From: Vibrio sp. STUT-A11
GTDB taxonomy: Bacteria; Pseudomonadota; Gammaproteobacteria; Enterobacterales; Vibrionaceae
Direction: 5' to 3'
DNA length: 64,000 bases
NCBI RefSeq assembly: GCF_026000435.1
Contig: NZ_AP026764.1
Span: 1,116,001 to 1,180,000 of the forward strand
The notes below the pieces were generated by a model. That model ran no database searches. It was given only the letters and a program-made list of their open reading frames with translations, and had not been told where the DNA came from. Shown in pieces: positions 8,350 through 16,834 of this stretch. The first letter of the stretch is position 1; each line of letters opens with the position of its first letter. Position numbers and translations under genes: made by a program.

Positions 8350-9276
8350 TTACAGTTGCTCAGCGAGCTGTGGCAGTATCTCAAACAGATCGCCGACTAG
8401 CCCGTAATCAGCAACTTCAAAGATAGGGGAGTCTGGATCTTTGTTGATCGCAACAATGACTTTAGACTCTTTCATACCGGCAAGGTGCTGGATTGCGCCG
8501 GAGATCCCAACCGCAATATAAAGCTTAGGTGCGACAATTTTACCGGTTTGACCAACTTGTAAGTCATTCGCGACAAAACCAGCATCGACGGCAGCGCGAG
8601 ACGCCCCAATCGCTGCGCCAAGTTTGTCGGCGACTTTTTCGATAAGCTCGAAGTTTTCTTTGCTACCCACACCACGACCACCAGAAATCACGATTTCAGC
8701 GGCAGTGAGTTCAGGTCGTTCTGAAACGGTCTTGTCGATTGCTACCAATTCAACAACTGGAGATTGAACGGTGGTTTGCTGATGTTCAATGTCAACTTGG
8801 CTATTGCAGGCAACTGGGTCAAAGGCCGAAGCACGCACGGTGACTACACGCAACGGGTCGTTTGAAGTTACTTTAGCGAAGGCGTTACCAGCATAAATTG
8901 GGCGGATAAATGTTTTGTCATCCACCACTTGAACGATATCTGAGATTTGCCCAACTCCGCATTTCGCTGCGATGCGTGGCGCAAGATCTTTGCCTTTTGA
9001 TGAAGAGTTTGCCCAGATGCCGTCAAATCCGTCGGCAATCCCTGACACAATTGGCGCAATATTTTCAGCGAACTGGTGCATCAGTGATTCGTCGTCAATG
9101 CAAATCACTTTAGCGATACCATCGACACGACTTGCCTGTTGGGCGACGTCTTCACACTGATAACCAACCACAAGTAACGTATTGTCCTGGCTCACCTGAC
9201 TCGCAGCATTCACCACTTTTAGCGTATCAGCATGCAGCTGTTGGTTGTCATGTTCTGCAATAATTAGATTCTTCAT
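8350..9276 (-). CDS. etfA: Electron transfer flavoprotein alpha subunit (EtfA/FixB)
   Basis: 308 residues from the ATG at 9276, which overlaps the etfB stop as TGATG; AAAGGTGA serves as ribosome site. The N-terminal Rossmann-like half (KNLIIAEHDNQQLHADTLKV) is followed by the C-terminal FAD-binding domain with AEIVISGGRGVGSKENFELI, GASRAAVDAGF, GQTGKIVAPKLYIAVGISG and INKDPDSPIFEVADYGLVGD. ETF accepts electrons from acyl-CoA dehydrogenases, such as the two encoded at 41.7 and 46.3 kb, and passes them to ETF-ubiquinone oxidoreductase (10.2 kb). Confidence 0.95.
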   Translation of the reverse strand: MKNLIIAEHDNQQLHADTLKVVNAASQVSQDNTLLVVGYQCEDVAQQASRVDGIAKVICIDDESLMHQFAENIAPIVSGIADGFDGIWANSSSKGKDLAPRIAAKCGVGQISDIVQVVDDKTFIRPIYAGNAFAKVTSNDPLRVVTVRASAFDPVACNSQVDIEHQQTTVQSPVVELVAIDKTVSERPELTAAEIVISGGRGVGSKENFELIEKVADKLGAAIGASRAAVDAGFVANDLQVGQTGKIVAPKLYIAVGISGAIQHLAGMKESKVIVAINKDPDSPIFEVADYGLVGDLFEILPQLAEQL

Positions 9277-10025
9277 CAAATCACCTTTGCTTCATTACGT
9301 AGCTTATCAATAAGTTCAGAGACAGACTCTACTTTGATGCCTGCTTTTCGCTGCGCTGGTGGCGTGACTTCGGAGATGGTCTGGCTAAATACAATCTCAA
9401 CGCCCAGGCTCTCGGGAGTGATCGTATCTAGCGGTTTGCGTTTGGCTTTCATGATGTTTGGCAAAGACGCAAAGCGAGGCTCATTTAAGCGTAAATCAGT
9501 GCTGATCACCGCTGGCAAGCTCATTGCTACCGTCATCAAACCACCGTCGACTTCTCTTACTACCTGAACTTTTTGATTCTCAACCTTCACTTCTGAAGCG
9601 AAGGTCGCCTGAGGCCAGTCAAGCAGAGCTGCCAGCATTTGGGCAACTTGGTTGTTGTCGGAGTCGATGGACTGTTTACCGGTGATCACCAACTGAGCTT
9701 GCTCTTGCTCAACGATCGCTTTTAGAAGTTTCGATACGACCAGCGGCTCAATCTTGTCTGCAGTTTCAATATGAATAGCTCGATCTGCGCCTAGCGCTAG
9801 GGCTGTACGCAATTGTTCCTGACACTGCGTGCCACCAGCACTCACAACGATGACTTCTTCTGCAATCCCTTGTTCTTTAAGTCGCACTGCTTCTTCAACG
9901 GCGATTTCACAGAAAGGGTTGATAGTCATCTTGACGTTATTGGTTTCTACATCGCTGTTGTCCGACTTAACACGGACCTTAATGTAAGGATCAATGACCC
10001 TTTTAATTGGCACTAGTATTTTCAC
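9276..10025 (-). CDS. etfB: Electron transfer flavoprotein beta subunit (EtfB/FixA)
   Basis: 249 residues with a GTG start at 10025 behind AAAAGGAAT. It shows the ETF beta features MKILVPIKRVIDPYIKVRV, the AMP-binding region with GKQSIDSDNNQVAQMLAALL, and the recognition-loop segment REVDGGLMTVAMSLPAVIST followed by LRLNEPRFASLPNIMKAKRK. It is co-transcribed and translationally coupled with etfA. The promoter region, shared with the divergent ETF-QO gene, carries a LiuR-like palindrome, linking expression to branched-chain acyl-CoA degradation. Confidence 0.95.
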   Translation of the reverse strand: MKILVPIKRVIDPYIKVRVKSDNSDVETNNVKMTINPFCEIAVEEAVRLKEQGIAEEVIVVSAGGTQCQEQLRTALALGADRAIHIETADKIEPLVVSKLLKAIVEQEQAQLVITGKQSIDSDNNQVAQMLAALLDWPQATFASEVKVENQKVQVVREVDGGLMTVAMSLPAVISTDLRLNEPRFASLPNIMKAKRKPLDTITPESLGVEIVFSQTISEVTPPAQRKAGIKVESVSELIDKLRNEAKVI

Positions 10026-10107
10026 GTTAGATTCCTTTTTACGGTGAAGACTATGTGTTTACAGTGAAGACGATGTGATGACGTCTTTAAATTGATGTTA
10101 ATTTACC

Positions 10108-10123
10108 TTTACGTTTGCGTCAA
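10108..10123. promoter_or_regulatory. LiuR-like operator in the etfBA / ETF-QO divergent promoter
   Basis: TTTACGTTTGCGTCAA is a near-palindrome matching the LiuR-type consensus (TTGACGTTAACGTAAA). It sits in the 159-bp region between etfB and the ETF-QO start, so one site could control both directions. Confidence 0.65.
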
Positions 10124-10184
10124 CTTTAAATATATTGTTGTTTAACAAGTTGGCAACATGCAAAAAGAAGAAGGGAATACAACC

Positions 10185-11822
10185 ATGGAAAGAGACTGCA
10201 TGGAGTTTGATGTTCTGATTGTTGGCGCAGGGCCTGCGGGTTTGTCTGCTGCCTGCCGAATTAAACAGTTGGCAATGGAAAAAAACCAAGAAATCTCAGT
10301 TTGTGTTGTCGAGAAAGGTTCAGAAGTCGGTGCGCACATTCTCTCTGGCGCGGTGTTTGAAACGCGCAGTCTGGAGGAGCTGTTTCCTGATTGGGAGGCA
10401 ATGGGTGCCCCACTGAATACCAAAGTAAATCAGGATAAAACCTACTATCTGAGTAATGAACTCAATGGTCATGAGCTGCCAATGTGGGCGGTGCCAAATA
10501 CGTTACACAACGAAGGTAACTACATAATAAGCTTAGGTAACTTATGTCGCTGGATGGCGAATGAGGCGGAAAACTTAGGTGTGGAAATTTACCCAGGTTT
10601 CAGTGCCAGTCAGGCTATCTTTGATGAGAATAACTGCGTATGCGGAGTCGTTACCGGAGACATGGGGTTAGATAAAAACGGTGAACAGAAAGCCAATTTT
10701 GAGCCGGGTATTGAGCTTCGCGCTAAGTTTACTTTATTTGCCGAAGGTGCACGCGGACATATCGGTAAACAACTGATTAACAAATTTAATCTGGCTGATG
10801 ATAAAACGCCTCAGCACTATGCGATTGGCTTTAAAGAGCTATGGGAAATCCCAGCCGAACAGCATCAACAAGGGTTAGTTGTGCATGGGTTAGGCTGGCC
10901 ACTTGCGAGTGAGGCAACAGGGGGAAGCTACCTCTATCATCTGGAAGGTAACCAAGTCGCGGTTGGTCTGATCGTCGACCTCAATTATGCGAACCCTCAT
11001 CTCAGCCCGTTTGACGAATTCCAGCGGTTCAAACATCACCCTATGATTGAACAGTACCTTAAAAATGGTAAGCGCATCAGCTATGGCGCGAGAGCGATCG
11101 CTAAAGGTGGGTTCCACTCCCTGCCGACGCAAGAATTTGCCGGTGGCTTACTGATTGGCTGCGATGCTGGAACGCTCAACGGTGCCAAAATCAAAGGCAC
11201 ACACACCGCTATGAAATCCGGTATGATCGCCGCTGAAGCGGTATTCGAAGCAATTTCAAATCAGTCAGTTATTGCTGACTATCATAAACACTTCAAACAA
11301 TCTTGGTTGTATGAAGAGCTGTATCAGGCACGTAACTTTTCAAGCGGTATCCATCGCTTTGGCTCTTGGTTAGGGGGCAGTCTAGCCATGCTGGAACACA
11401 ATGTGTTAAAAGGCAAAGCGAAGTGGAATGTACGTTGTGACAGTGCCGATCATCAGTCGTTACTTTTGGCAGAAAAGAGCCATCAGATTTCCTATCCAAA
11501 ACCGGATGGTGTCTTGAGTTTCGATCGGCTTTCTTCGGTCTATTTATCCAATATCTTCCATGAAGAAGACCAGCCATGTCACCTACGACTTGCTAGTCAG
11601 CGAATTCCAATTGAACAGAACCTAGAGCTCTATGCCGAACCTGCGCAACGCTATTGCCCCGCTGGTGTGTATGAACTCATTCAAGGTGAAGAGCAGACCG
11701 AATTACAAATAAATGCGGCGAACTGTATTCACTGTAAAACCTGCGATATCAAAGACCCAAGTCAAAACATTACCTGGACACCACCAGAGGGTGGTGGTGG
11801 ACCCAATTATCCGAATATGTAA
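10185..11822 (+). CDS. Electron transfer flavoprotein-ubiquinone oxidoreductase
   Basis: 545 residues from the ATG at 10185, chosen because AAGGGA lies 8 nt upstream; an earlier in-frame ATG at 10158 has no good ribosome site. The N-terminal FAD motif is VLIVGAGPAGLSAACRI. The middle carries GCDAGTLNGAKIKGTHTAMK. The C-terminus has the 4Fe-4S segment YCPAGVYE followed by NCIHCKTCDIKDPSQNITW, PEGGGGP. This peripheral membrane enzyme moves electrons from reduced ETF into the quinone pool. It is divergent from etfBA, so ETF and its oxidase are controlled together. Confidence 0.95.
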   Translation: MERDCMEFDVLIVGAGPAGLSAACRIKQLAMEKNQEISVCVVEKGSEVGAHILSGAVFETRSLEELFPDWEAMGAPLNTKVNQDKTYYLSNELNGHELPMWAVPNTLHNEGNYIISLGNLCRWMANEAENLGVEIYPGFSASQAIFDENNCVCGVVTGDMGLDKNGEQKANFEPGIELRAKFTLFAEGARGHIGKQLINKFNLADDKTPQHYAIGFKELWEIPAEQHQQGLVVHGLGWPLASEATGGSYLYHLEGNQVAVGLIVDLNYANPHLSPFDEFQRFKHHPMIEQYLKNGKRISYGARAIAKGGFHSLPTQEFAGGLLIGCDAGTLNGAKIKGTHTAMKSGMIAAEAVFEAISNQSVIADYHKHFKQSWLYEELYQARNFSSGIHRFGSWLGGSLAMLEHNVLKGKAKWNVRCDSADHQSLLLAEKSHQISYPKPDGVLSFDRLSSVYLSNIFHEEDQPCHLRLASQRIPIEQNLELYAEPAQRYCPAGVYELIQGEEQTELQINAANCIHCKTCDIKDPSQNITWTPPEGGGGPNYPNM

Positions 11823-11938
11823 ACGTCCGATAATGAAATTCTGTTAACAATTTATTTACCTAAAGTTTGCGTTGGTTCAAATCTTAATCGATGAACTGGA
11901 TTGCAACTTCAACTTCTAGGCACTATTCTGACTTTACA

Positions 11939-11954
11939 TTGACGTTTACGTAAA
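11939..11954. promoter_or_regulatory. LiuR-like operator upstream of the liv/ligase operon
   Basis: TTGACGTTTACGTAAA is a strong match to the LiuR-type palindrome, 111 bp upstream of the first gene of the ABC transporter/acyl-CoA ligase operon. It is the main reason to place that operon in the LiuR regulon. Confidence 0.7.
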
Positions 11955-12064
11955 CTGAATAAAGGAATTGATGCATAGGTGTGAGTAGTTGCCAGTATCA
12001 ACGTCAGGCTTGATAGCTAAATAGTGCTTCACGGAACGCACTCAAAAAGAAAGGGAGATCAACT

Positions 12065-12865
12065 ATGGTATCGGAAACACCTCTTTTGCAGGTAAACGAT
12101 ATTTCATTGGCCTTTGGGGGGGTTAAAGCTTTAACCGATGTGAGCTTCCATGTGAACGAAAAGGAAATCTTTTCAATCATTGGTCCCAATGGTGCCGGAA
12201 AAACATCCATGCTCAACTGTATTTCCGGTCGCTACACGCCGAATAAAGGATCGGTGGTGTTTGCCGGAAATGACGTCACCAAGCGTACACCGAGTCAACG
12301 AGCAGAGTTAGGTCTGGGTAGAACGTTCCAGAACCTGGCGCTTTTTTCTCATATGTCTGTACTCGACAACATTATGGTTGGCCGCCACCACCTGCTGAAA
12401 AACAACTTTGTGACAGGTCCGCTTTACTGGTTCTCTAACGCACAAAAAGAAGAGATGGCACACCGCAAGTACGTAGAAGACGTCATCGACTTTTTAGAAA
12501 TCCAACACATCCGTAAAGCCACCGCTGGCACGCTTTCTTACGGTTTGCGTAAGCGTGTTGAGCTTGCTCGCGCCATTGCTCTCAAACCGAAACTTCTCCT
12601 TCTTGATGAACCGATGGCCGGCATGAACTTGGAAGAAAAGGAAGACATGGCACGTTACATCATGGACCTCAACGAAGAACTGGACATCACCATCATCATG
12701 ATCGAACACGATATGGGCGTCGTGATGGACATCTCTAACCGAGTGCTAGTTTTGGACTTTGGTAAGCACATCGCGATGGGTGAGCCAGAAGAAGTGATGG
12801 CGAATCCACACGTGAAACAAGCCTACTTAGGTGAAGACCTTCCGACATTAGAGGAGAGTGCATAA
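12065..12865 (+). CDS. Branched-chain amino acid-type ABC transporter ATP-binding protein (LivG-like)
   Basis: 266 residues, one ABC domain. Walker A is GPNGAGKT (residues 40-47), the signature is the variant LSYGLRKRVELARAI rather than LSGGQ, and Walker B is LLLLDEP followed by MAGMNLEEKEDMARYI, typical of LivG. It is the first gene of an operon that runs to 20167. Its stop codon overlaps the ligase start (TAATG). Together with the LivF-like subunit at 18.1 kb it would form the ATPase pair of a HAAT-family importer. Confidence 0.9.
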   Translation: MVSETPLLQVNDISLAFGGVKALTDVSFHVNEKEIFSIIGPNGAGKTSMLNCISGRYTPNKGSVVFAGNDVTKRTPSQRAELGLGRTFQNLALFSHMSVLDNIMVGRHHLLKNNFVTGPLYWFSNAQKEEMAHRKYVEDVIDFLEIQHIRKATAGTLSYGLRKRVELARAIALKPKLLLLDEPMAGMNLEEKEDMARYIMDLNEELDITIIMIEHDMGVVMDISNRVLVLDFGKHIAMGEPEEVMANPHVKQAYLGEDLPTLEESA

Positions 12866-14817
12866 TGGCACAGCAACATAATGATTGGGCAGATATAACC
12901 AGCTTAGATACCTTTCCAAAAGTGTTGCAGCACAACGCCAAGCACTGGCCAGAGCAAGTCGCAATGCGGGAAAAGGAGTTTGGTATCTGGCGAGAATTTA
13001 CTTGGCAGGACTATGAAAACCGAGTCAAGTGGATGGCGCTTGCACTGCAAGATTTAGGTGTTGGTGAGCAAGACGTTGTGGGGCTTTTAGGCGACAACCG
13101 ACCTGAATGGGTGTGGGGCGAACTGGCCGCGCACGCGATCAAAGGTTACTCACTGGGCATCTATCAGGATTCTATGCATGAGGAAGTGGCGTACTTAATT
13201 AACTATGCCAAAGCGAAAGTGGTGATTGCAGAAGATGAAGAGCAATGTGACAAGTTGCTTGAGTTGGGTAATGAGATCCCAAGCGTTGAGTTCATCATTT
13301 ACTGTGATCCGCGCGGAATGCGCAAGTACGATGACCCAAGACTTATTGATGTAGAGAAAGTGTACAAAAAAGGTCAGCTGATAGACAAAGCCGATCCAGA
13401 CAAATATCTGAATATGGTAGCGGCAACCAAAGGCAGCGATCTTTCGATTCTTTGTACCACTTCGGGTACGACTTCTAAACCGAAGCTTGCCCAGCTTCAT
13501 AGCGGCACGTTTTTGGATCACTGTGCGGCATATCTGCGTGCCGACCCACGTTCTCCAGGTGATAACTACGTTTCGGTACTGCCTCTGCCTTGGATCATGG
13601 AGCAGGTATATGTGGTGGGTCAGGCGTTGATTTCCCGTCAAATCGTCAACTTTGTCGAAGAGCAGGAAACCATGATGGCGGACTTACGCGAGATTGGCCC
13701 GAACTTCGTTTTATTGGCTCCGCGTGTATGGGAAAACATTGTTGCAGACGTGTCTGCTCGCATGATGGACTCCACACCATTTAAACAGAAGATGTACAAA
13801 CTCGGCATGAGCTTAGCGAACAAAGCGCTGGATCAAGGCAAACGTTCGAAGTTGGCGGAATGGATTCTTCTACGCGCTCTGCGTGACCGTTTGGGGTTCT
13901 CGAATCTGACTTCTGCGGCAACAGGCGGTGCGGCAATGGGCCCAGATACTTTCCGTTACTTGCAAGCGATTGGTGTGCCACTTAAGCAGCTTTATGGTCA
14001 GACCGAAATGTGTGGTGCGTACACCGTGCACAAAGCGGACGACGTGGACTATGACTCAGTCGGTGTGGCGTTTGATAATGCGGAAGTGAAAGTTATTAAC
14101 CCCGACAGCAATGGGGTGGGTGAAATCATTGCCAAAAGTACCGGCATGTTTACCGGTTACCTCAATAACCAATCGGCTTACGATGAAGATGTGCAAGATG
14201 GCTGGATGCACACTGGCGATGCGGGCTACTTTAAAGAATCTGGCCACTTAGTGGTGATTGACCGTCTGAAAGATATGTCGGAAACCAGCCATGGCGACCG
14301 TTACTCTCCGCAGTTTATTGAAAACAAGCTCAAGTTCTCACCATTTATCGCAGAAGCGGTTGTGGTGGGTAAAGACAGACCTTGGCTCTCTGCAATTATC
14401 TGTATTCGCTACGCGATCGTCGCCAAATGGGCAGAGCAAAAGGGGATTGCGTTCACCAACTACACCAACCTTTCTGCGCAACCTGAGGTGTATAAAGCGA
14501 TTCGCGAAGAAGTGCTCAAAGTGAACGAATCTCTACCAGATGCACAGAAAATCAGCAAATTCATTCTTCTTTATAAAGAGTTGGATGCCGATGACGGCGA
14601 GTTAACTCGCACACGTAAAGTTCGTCGGGGTGTCGTTGCGGAGAAATACGGTGACATCATTGAAACCATTTATAGCGCTGCACCTAAAGTCGATGTCGAT
14701 ACGGTGATCACTTATCAGGATGGGACTAAGACACGCATTCAAACGTCGCTGGTGATTGAAACGCTTATTCAACATGAGCTCACACTGGTGGATAGCGAAC
14801 AACGGAGGATCGCATAG
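12865..14817 (+). CDS. AMP-dependent acyl-CoA synthetase (FAA1/FadD15-like) embedded in an ABC operon
   Basis: 650 residues of the adenylate-forming superfamily. Seen are the phosphate loop TTSGTTSKPKLAQLHSG, YGQTEMCGAY (A5), GWMHTGDAGYF and VIDRLKDMSETSHGDRYSPQ (A7/A8). The usual TSGTTGxPKG is changed to TSGTTSKPKL, and there is no A10-type Lys in the usual GKxxR form (TRKVRRG instead). Fatty acyl-CoA synthetases of this size activate long or branched acids with ATP and CoA. It sits between livG and livH, overlapping both by one base, so it should be made together with the transporter. The substrate is unknown. Confidence 0.85.
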   Translation: MAQQHNDWADITSLDTFPKVLQHNAKHWPEQVAMREKEFGIWREFTWQDYENRVKWMALALQDLGVGEQDVVGLLGDNRPEWVWGELAAHAIKGYSLGIYQDSMHEEVAYLINYAKAKVVIAEDEEQCDKLLELGNEIPSVEFIIYCDPRGMRKYDDPRLIDVEKVYKKGQLIDKADPDKYLNMVAATKGSDLSILCTTSGTTSKPKLAQLHSGTFLDHCAAYLRADPRSPGDNYVSVLPLPWIMEQVYVVGQALISRQIVNFVEEQETMMADLREIGPNFVLLAPRVWENIVADVSARMMDSTPFKQKMYKLGMSLANKALDQGKRSKLAEWILLRALRDRLGFSNLTSAATGGAAMGPDTFRYLQAIGVPLKQLYGQTEMCGAYTVHKADDVDYDSVGVAFDNAEVKVINPDSNGVGEIIAKSTGMFTGYLNNQSAYDEDVQDGWMHTGDAGYFKESGHLVVIDRLKDMSETSHGDRYSPQFIENKLKFSPFIAEAVVVGKDRPWLSAIICIRYAIVAKWAEQKGIAFTNYTNLSAQPEVYKAIREEVLKVNESLPDAQKISKFILLYKELDADDGELTRTRKVRRGVVAEKYGDIIETIYSAAPKVDVDTVITYQDGTKTRIQTSLVIETLIQHELTLVDSEQRRIA

Positions 14818-15710
14818 TGAATACGGATTTATTACTGCAACTCGTCATTAATGGCGTGATCGTCGGCATGTTGTATGGCGTGGTCGCCATGTGCTTCGTA
14901 TTGATTTACAAATCGACTCAGGTGGTGAACTTCGCCCAGGGTGAATTTCTACTGATTGGCGCATGGGTATGCTGGGCGGCGCTGGTGCACCTCCAGTTAC
15001 CGTTTTTCATCGGCTTCTTGCTGACCCTCGCCTTTATGATGGTGTTTGGTATCGCTGTCCAAACCATCGTGCTCAGACCCTTAATTGGTGAGCCTATCAT
15101 CTCGGTCATTATGGTGACCATCGGTCTGTCGATGTTCTTCCAGGCTCTGATGAAATGGATATTTGGCGTATCAGCGGTATCGTACCCACAAGTATTCGAA
15201 ACAAACGTGGTGAATATCGGTGGTTTGAACGTTGAGTTTGCTTACATCCTCAGCTTGATCTTCTCAATGATCATCATGGGTGCATTCTACTGGTTCTTCA
15301 AATTCAGCAAAATGGGTTTGGCGATGCGAGCGACGGCGTTTAACCAGCAAGTAGCCCAGAGTCTTGGCATTTCGATTAAGAAAGTGTTCGCGATCAGTTG
15401 GGCTATTTCGGCCATGGTATCCGCGACAGCAGGGATTGTTATCGGCATCGTTAACGGCGTATCTGACGCGCTATCCATCATCGGTATTAAAGTGTTCCCA
15501 GCGGTTATTTTGGGTGGTCTGGACTCAGTTGTTGGCGCGATTGTCGGCGGCATCACGATTGGGATTCTGGAGAACCTGGCTGAGTTCTTCGACAGCCAAT
15601 ACCTGCAAGTGGGTAACCTGTATAACATCGCACCTTTCTATGTGTTGTTAATCATTCTTGCCTTCAAGCCATATGGCCTGTTTGGTACCAAAGATATTGA
15701 GCGTATTTAA
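14817..15710 (+). CDS. Branched-chain amino acid-type ABC transporter permease (LivH-like)
   Basis: 297 residues, eight or so transmembrane segments, starting MNTDLLLQLVINGVIVGMLYG. It contains the LivH motifs FAQGEFLLIGAWVCWA and MGLAMRATAFNQQVAQSLGI, and the C-terminal AVILGGLDSVVGAIVGGITIG. It starts with GTG at 14817 inside the ligase stop codon (TAGTG), so translation is coupled. It pairs with the LivM-like permease that follows. Confidence 0.9.
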   Translation: MNTDLLLQLVINGVIVGMLYGVVAMCFVLIYKSTQVVNFAQGEFLLIGAWVCWAALVHLQLPFFIGFLLTLAFMMVFGIAVQTIVLRPLIGEPIISVIMVTIGLSMFFQALMKWIFGVSAVSYPQVFETNVVNIGGLNVEFAYILSLIFSMIIMGAFYWFFKFSKMGLAMRATAFNQQVAQSLGISIKKVFAISWAISAMVSATAGIVIGIVNGVSDALSIIGIKVFPAVILGGLDSVVGAIVGGITIGILENLAEFFDSQYLQVGNLYNIAPFYVLLIILAFKPYGLFGTKDIERI

Positions 15711-15721
15711 GGAGAAATAAC

Positions 15722-16789
15722 ATGGCTCAACTTAGCATGCGCCCATGTGGGGATTTTCGAACCACATACAAAAGTGATACGCCGATTTTTGAAACCAAAA
15801 CCATTAGAAGACTAGCAATAGCGGGTGTTATCGCGATGCTGGCAGCGCCGCTGGTTCTGGATATCTACTTCCTCAACCTGTTTATTCAGATTGCATATCT
15901 TGGTATTGCAGCACTAGGTCTGAACATTCTGGTTGGTTTTACCGGGCAAATTTCATTAGGTCACGGTGCGTTCTTTGGCTTTGGCGCATTTGCATCGGCC
16001 TGGCTGAACAACCAATACAACATTCCTGTGGTGCTTGCCATTCCGCTCGCGGGTTACCTGACTATGATTGTCGGGATGATCTTTGGTCTGCCAGCGGCGC
16101 GCATCAAAGGGTTGTACCTTGCTATCGCAACTTTAGCCGCGCAGTTCATTCTAGAAGATTTCTTTGCGCGCGCTGAGTGGTTCAGTGGTGGTTCATACGG
16201 GGCAAGCGCAAACCCAATCAATCTGTTTGGTTTTGAATTTTCGACCGATGAAAGCTTCTTCTATGTTGCACTGTTTGCATTGATCTTTATGTACATGTGG
16301 GCATCGAACCTCATCCGTTCACGTGATGGACGTGCGTTTGTCTCAGTACGAGATCACTACTTATCCGCAGAAATCATGGGCATCAACCTGACCAAATATC
16401 GTCTGCTCTCATTTGGTGTCTGCGCGTTCTACGCAGGCATCGGCGGGGCATTGTACGGACACTACTTGGGATTCGTTTCAGCAGAAGGCTTTACCATCAT
16501 GATGTCTATCCAGTTCCTGGCGATGATCATCATCGGTGGTCTTGGGTCAGTAAAAGGCACCTTAATGGGCACGATATTTATCGTATTGCTGCCTGAAGTT
16601 TTAGAGTTTGGCGTGACGGGGCTGGCTGCGTTTAGCGATAACACTTCGTTTATTGATGGGCTAGCTTACTTCAAAGAGATGGCCATCGGTCTGGTCATCA
16701 TGCTGTTCCTCATTTTCGAACCTCAGGGGTTGTCACACCGCTGGCAGCAGATTCGAGCATATTGGAAACATTATCCGTTCTCTTATTAA
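15722..16789 (+). CDS. Branched-chain amino acid-type ABC transporter permease (LivM-like)
   Basis: 355 residues. A hydrophilic N-terminal extension of about 30 residues (MAQLSMRPCGDFRTTYKSDT) precedes the first transmembrane segment. The core has NILVGFTGQISLGHGAFFGF and the C-terminal IIGGLGSVKGTLMGTIFIVL, both diagnostic for LivM. The start has a TTAAGGAGAAATAAC ribosome site. The extension is longer than in E. coli-type subunits of the core family and could contact the ligase or simply be lineage-specific; this is inference. Confidence 0.9.
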   Translation: MAQLSMRPCGDFRTTYKSDTPIFETKTIRRLAIAGVIAMLAAPLVLDIYFLNLFIQIAYLGIAALGLNILVGFTGQISLGHGAFFGFGAFASAWLNNQYNIPVVLAIPLAGYLTMIVGMIFGLPAARIKGLYLAIATLAAQFILEDFFARAEWFSGGSYGASANPINLFGFEFSTDESFFYVALFALIFMYMWASNLIRSRDGRAFVSVRDHYLSAEIMGINLTKYRLLSFGVCAFYAGIGGALYGHYLGFVSAEGFTIMMSIQFLAMIIIGGLGSVKGTLMGTIFIVLLPEVLEFGVTGLAAFSDNTSFIDGLAYFKEMAIGLVIMLFLIFEPQGLSHRWQQIRAYWKHYPFSY

Positions 16790-16834
16790 CGTGTACTTAA
16801 TTGGAATATACCTCAATAACAAGGACAACGAGTT

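Noticed and set aside
13195..13641. A 148-codon minus-strand frame inside the acyl-CoA synthetase
   Set aside because: Shadow of the conserved ligase frame; no ribosome site or motif.
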